Shown in pieces: positions 62,139-64,000 of a stretch of 64,000 nt of DNA (positions are counted from its first letter, which is position 1; every line of letters begins with the position of its first letter). The notes beneath the pieces are model-generated. The model saw only the letters and a list, made by a program, of their open reading frames with translations, ran no database searches and was not told the origin of the DNA. Source of the DNA: Natronorubrum thiooxidans (lineage in GTDB: Archaea; Halobacteriota; Halobacteria; Halobacteriales; Natrialbaceae); contig NZ_FTNR01000001.1 of NCBI RefSeq assembly GCF_900156475.1, positions 186,001 through 250,000 on the forward strand, written 5' to 3'. The position numbers were made by a program, and so were the translations under genes.

Positions 62139-62930
62139 TCAGAACGGGAACAGCGACTCGGCCTCGGGGTCGCGCTCGAGGAGTTCGATCTCGTGGCCGT
62201 CCTGATCTTTCGTAAACGCGTACATGTTGTCGTTGCTCTCGGGATTGCGGTAGTCGGGGGCCTCGCGCTCGAGCAGCGTCTCCCAGTCGGCCTCGAGGTC
62301 GTCGACGCGAACGCAGAGGTGGCCCCAGGCGTCGCCCTGCTCGTAGCTCCGGCCGTCGTAGTTGTAGGTGAGCTCGAGCGACATCGCCTCGTCGGCGGCG
62401 TCTCGCGGTTCGACGAAGTAATTCGCGAAGGTGTCCGATTCCCAGCGGCCGACCTCGTCGTACTCGAACTTCCGGGTCCAGTAGCCAAGCGCCTCGTCGG
62501 CGTCTTCGACGCGGATCATGGTGTGGTCGAGCGACCACAGCGCGCCTTGGTCGCGCTGGACGATCTCGATCTCGTGGCCGTCGGGGTCTTTAATGAACGC
62601 GTAGCGGCCGCCACAGCTCTCGGGGTCCCGGTAGTCCGCGACGCCCTCGTCCATGAGCTGTTCGTAGTGGGCCTCGAGTTCGCCCTCGGGAACCCGAACT
62701 GCGACGTGTCCCCAGGCGTCGCCGACTGCGAGGTCGTCCTCGCCCTCGTTGTGGGTCAACTCGAGCAACGCGCCGTCCTCGTGCATCTCCTCGGGCCCGA
62801 GGTAGACGATGGTGAAGCCGTCGCCCTCGAAGCGGTCCTTTTCCTCGTACTCGAGGTGGGTCTGATACCAGTCGAGTGATTCCTCGAGGTCGGCGACGCG
62901 TAGCATGGTGTGATCGAGCGTTCCGTCCAT
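62139..62930 (-). CDS. Two-domain VOC family protein
   Basis: 263 residues from MDGTLDHTMLRVADLEESLD. Two glyoxalase/VOC domains of about 125 residues each: LDHTMLRVADLEESLDWYQT with GDAWGHVAVRVPEGELEAHY and DPDGHEIEIVQRD in the first, and LDHTMIRVEDADEALGYWTR with GDAWGHLCVRVDDLEADWET and DQDGHEIELLERD in the second. Each brings His and Glu metal ligands (DHT, GHEIE). Resembles glyoxalase I; lactoylglutathione would need glutathione or bacillithiol analogues, so substrate is unknown. Confidence 0.88.
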   Translation of the reverse strand: MDGTLDHTMLRVADLEESLDWYQTHLEYEEKDRFEGDGFTIVYLGPEEMHEDGALLELTHNEGEDDLAVGDAWGHVAVRVPEGELEAHYEQLMDEGVADYRDPESCGGRYAFIKDPDGHEIEIVQRDQGALWSLDHTMIRVEDADEALGYWTRKFEYDEVGRWESDTFANYFVEPRDAADEAMSLELTYNYDGRSYEQGDAWGHLCVRVDDLEADWETLLEREAPDYRNPESNDNMYAFTKDQDGHEIELLERDPEAESLFPF

Positions 62931-62978
62931 ACGCGAACCCACACCTGCAGGCGGCAAAAACGTGGCGAAGACGGTGGT

Positions 62979-64000
62979 TCAGTCGTCGTTTCCAGGGGCG
63001 GAGCTGGCCGCTGACTCCGGTTCTCGGTTATCTGGGTCTCGTGCCACCGAGGAGGCTTTGGGATCGACACCCTTGCGCCGGGCGTCGAGTTCGGAGAAGG
63101 TGTAGACGAGGCCGACCAGCAGGGCCACGCCAAGCGGGAGGAACAAAAGCGGCGAGACGCCGAGGAATCCATACAACACGTAGCAGACGACCACGACCAG
63201 CATGACGGTCGCGGCGTAGTACAGCTGCGTGCGGATGTGGTCGATGAGGTCGGCCCCCGTAAACGTCGACGAGAGCACGGAAGTGTCGGAGATGGGCGAC
63301 GTGTGGTCGCCGAAGATCGCCCCCGAGAACACCGCGCCGACCATCACGGGCATGAGGTCGAACGTCCCGGTCAGATCGTAGGCGACGGTGATCGCGATGG
63401 GCGTCACGATTCCCATCGTCGCCCACGACGACCCCATCGTGAAGGCGACGAACGCGGCCACAAGTAGGACGACGATCGGGAGAACGGCGGGCGAGACGAC
63501 ACCCTCCGCGGCCCCGGCGACGTACGTCCCCGTCCCGAGCTCGTCGGCGACCGCACTGATCGACCAGGCCAGCACCAGTACGGTCACCGCGGTCAGCATC
63601 AGGTTGAACCCGTCGAGGATGGTCTCGACGCCAGCACCGAGATCGAAGAGATCGTAGACGAGCCCGATGGTGATCGCCGTCGCCACCATCGCGAACGACC
63701 CCCAGATGAGCGCGGCCGCGAAGTCGCCGGCACCCACGACGTCGACGAGCACCTGCACGACGCCGTCCTGACTCATCGCCGCCTCGAGCGACATCGTCGC
63801 ATCCGCCTCGGCCTGCTCCCCGAGCCAGGACTGGTAGCCGGTCCAGAACGCCCCCGCGAGCGTGACGGCGATCAACACGACGATCGGCGCGAAGAAGGTC
63901 CGAAGCATCGGTTTATCCTCGATCGGCGCACCGAGGTCTTTCTCGACTTCCTGCAGCGGCTGGGCCTCGTCGCGGTTGACCTTCCCGGTCTGCCACGAGC
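62979..64000 (-). CDS. NhaC-family Na+/H+ antiporter, C-terminal part
   Basis: The minus strand is open from the right edge to the stop at 62979 (340 codons); the start lies outside. An internal Met near 63908 is not the start, because the frame continues upstream (KVNRDEAQPLQEVEKDLGAP and IEDKPM). Many membrane segments and NhaC-type motifs: SSWATMGIVTPIAITVAYDL, GAVFSGAIFGDHTSPISDTS (ion-binding Asp/Thr/Ser) and VLSSTFTGADLIDHIRTQL. Exchanges Na+ for H+ across the membrane, as needed in a halophile. Soluble charged C-terminus. Confidence 0.9.
   Translation of the reverse strand, partial: SWQTGKVNRDEAQPLQEVEKDLGAPIEDKPMLRTFFAPIVVLIAVTLAGAFWTGYQSWLGEQAEADATMSLEAAMSQDGVVQVLVDVVGAGDFAAALIWGSFAMVATAITIGLVYDLFDLGAGVETILDGFNLMLTAVTVLVLAWSISAVADELGTGTYVAGAAEGVVSPAVLPIVVLLVAAFVAFTMGSSWATMGIVTPIAITVAYDLTGTFDLMPVMVGAVFSGAIFGDHTSPISDTSVLSSTFTGADLIDHIRTQLYYAATVMLVVVVCYVLYGFLGVSPLLFLPLGVALLVGLVYTFSELDARRKGVDPKASSVARDPDNREPESAASSAPGNDD

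Overview
The window is chromosomal DNA of an extremely halophilic archaeon (class Halobacteria). The evidence is high GC, strongly acidic proteins, Tat-type lipoprotein signals (RR followed by an L-A-G-C lipobox), an S-layer glycoprotein with an N-terminal YREK-type signal and a PGF-CTERM tail, a TFB gene, ribosomal protein S8e, diadenylate cyclase DacZ, a ba3-type oxidase locus and a PhaRPEC polyhydroxyalkanoate locus. Many genes start directly behind a TATA element with almost no leader, as is usual in haloarchaea. Gene content resembles the Natrialbales, but that placement is inference. I see no rRNA, CRISPR array, insertion sequence or integrase. Both window edges cut genes (an amidase at the left, an NhaC-type antiporter at the right).

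Layout. 1-11 kb: two tandem amidases, a LiaF-like membrane protein, PEP carboxylase, an HNH-like zinc protein, a membrane-anchored winged-helix protein, a DUF192 protein, a purine phosphoribosyltransferase, and a LeuA/CimA synthase behind a 29-codon leader ORF that contains a GCAA-capped hairpin. 11-15 kb: an orphan four-cluster ferredoxin with an internal twin-arginine motif, tRNA-Ser(CGA), a small conserved protein and a bactofilin-like protein. 14.6-23.4 kb: a phosphate island with phoU, pstBACS, a second pstB, a sensor kinase and an AbrB-PhoU fusion regulator. 23.5-31 kb: S8e, a PQQ beta-propeller lipoprotein, a tiny lipoprotein coupled to a beta-helix protein, malic enzyme, CoaD, an orphan TFB-like cyclin-box protein, and tRNA-Leu(TAG) followed by partial copies of its own 3' end. 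31-34 kb: dacZ with a mechanosensitive channel, and a nucleoside phosphorylase sharing one TATA box with a DUF488-like gene. 34-42 kb: the ba3 oxidase operon with a copper-type P-ATPase, cytidine deaminase and a phosphohexomutase. 42-47 kb: the PHA cluster (MaoC hydratase, PhaR, PhaP, PhaE, PhaC, ketoacyl reductase). 47-55 kb: moaC/nnr, OGG, acylphosphatase, several conserved small proteins and TFB. 55-64 kb: a glutaredoxin-thioredoxin reductase fusion, an HTTM membrane protein divergent from a DCC protein, the S-layer glycoprotein, a two-domain VOC protein and NhaC.

How parts work together. The Pst permease, its two ATPases, PhoU, the sensor kinase and the AbrB-PhoU protein form a self-contained phosphate uptake and control region. 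PhaR, PhaP, PhaE and PhaC make and coat PHA granules, with a reductase and a hydratase supplying hydroxyacyl-CoA. The P-type ATPase beside the oxidase genes probably handles copper for CuA/CuB assembly. PEP carboxylase and malic enzyme are opposing anaplerotic steps. The most notable unexplained items are the leader ORF/hairpin before leuA, the relic attachment-site copies after tRNA-Leu, the kinase plus AbrB-PhoU pair, the nested hairpin in the S-layer 5' leader, and several perfect inverted repeats at promoters.
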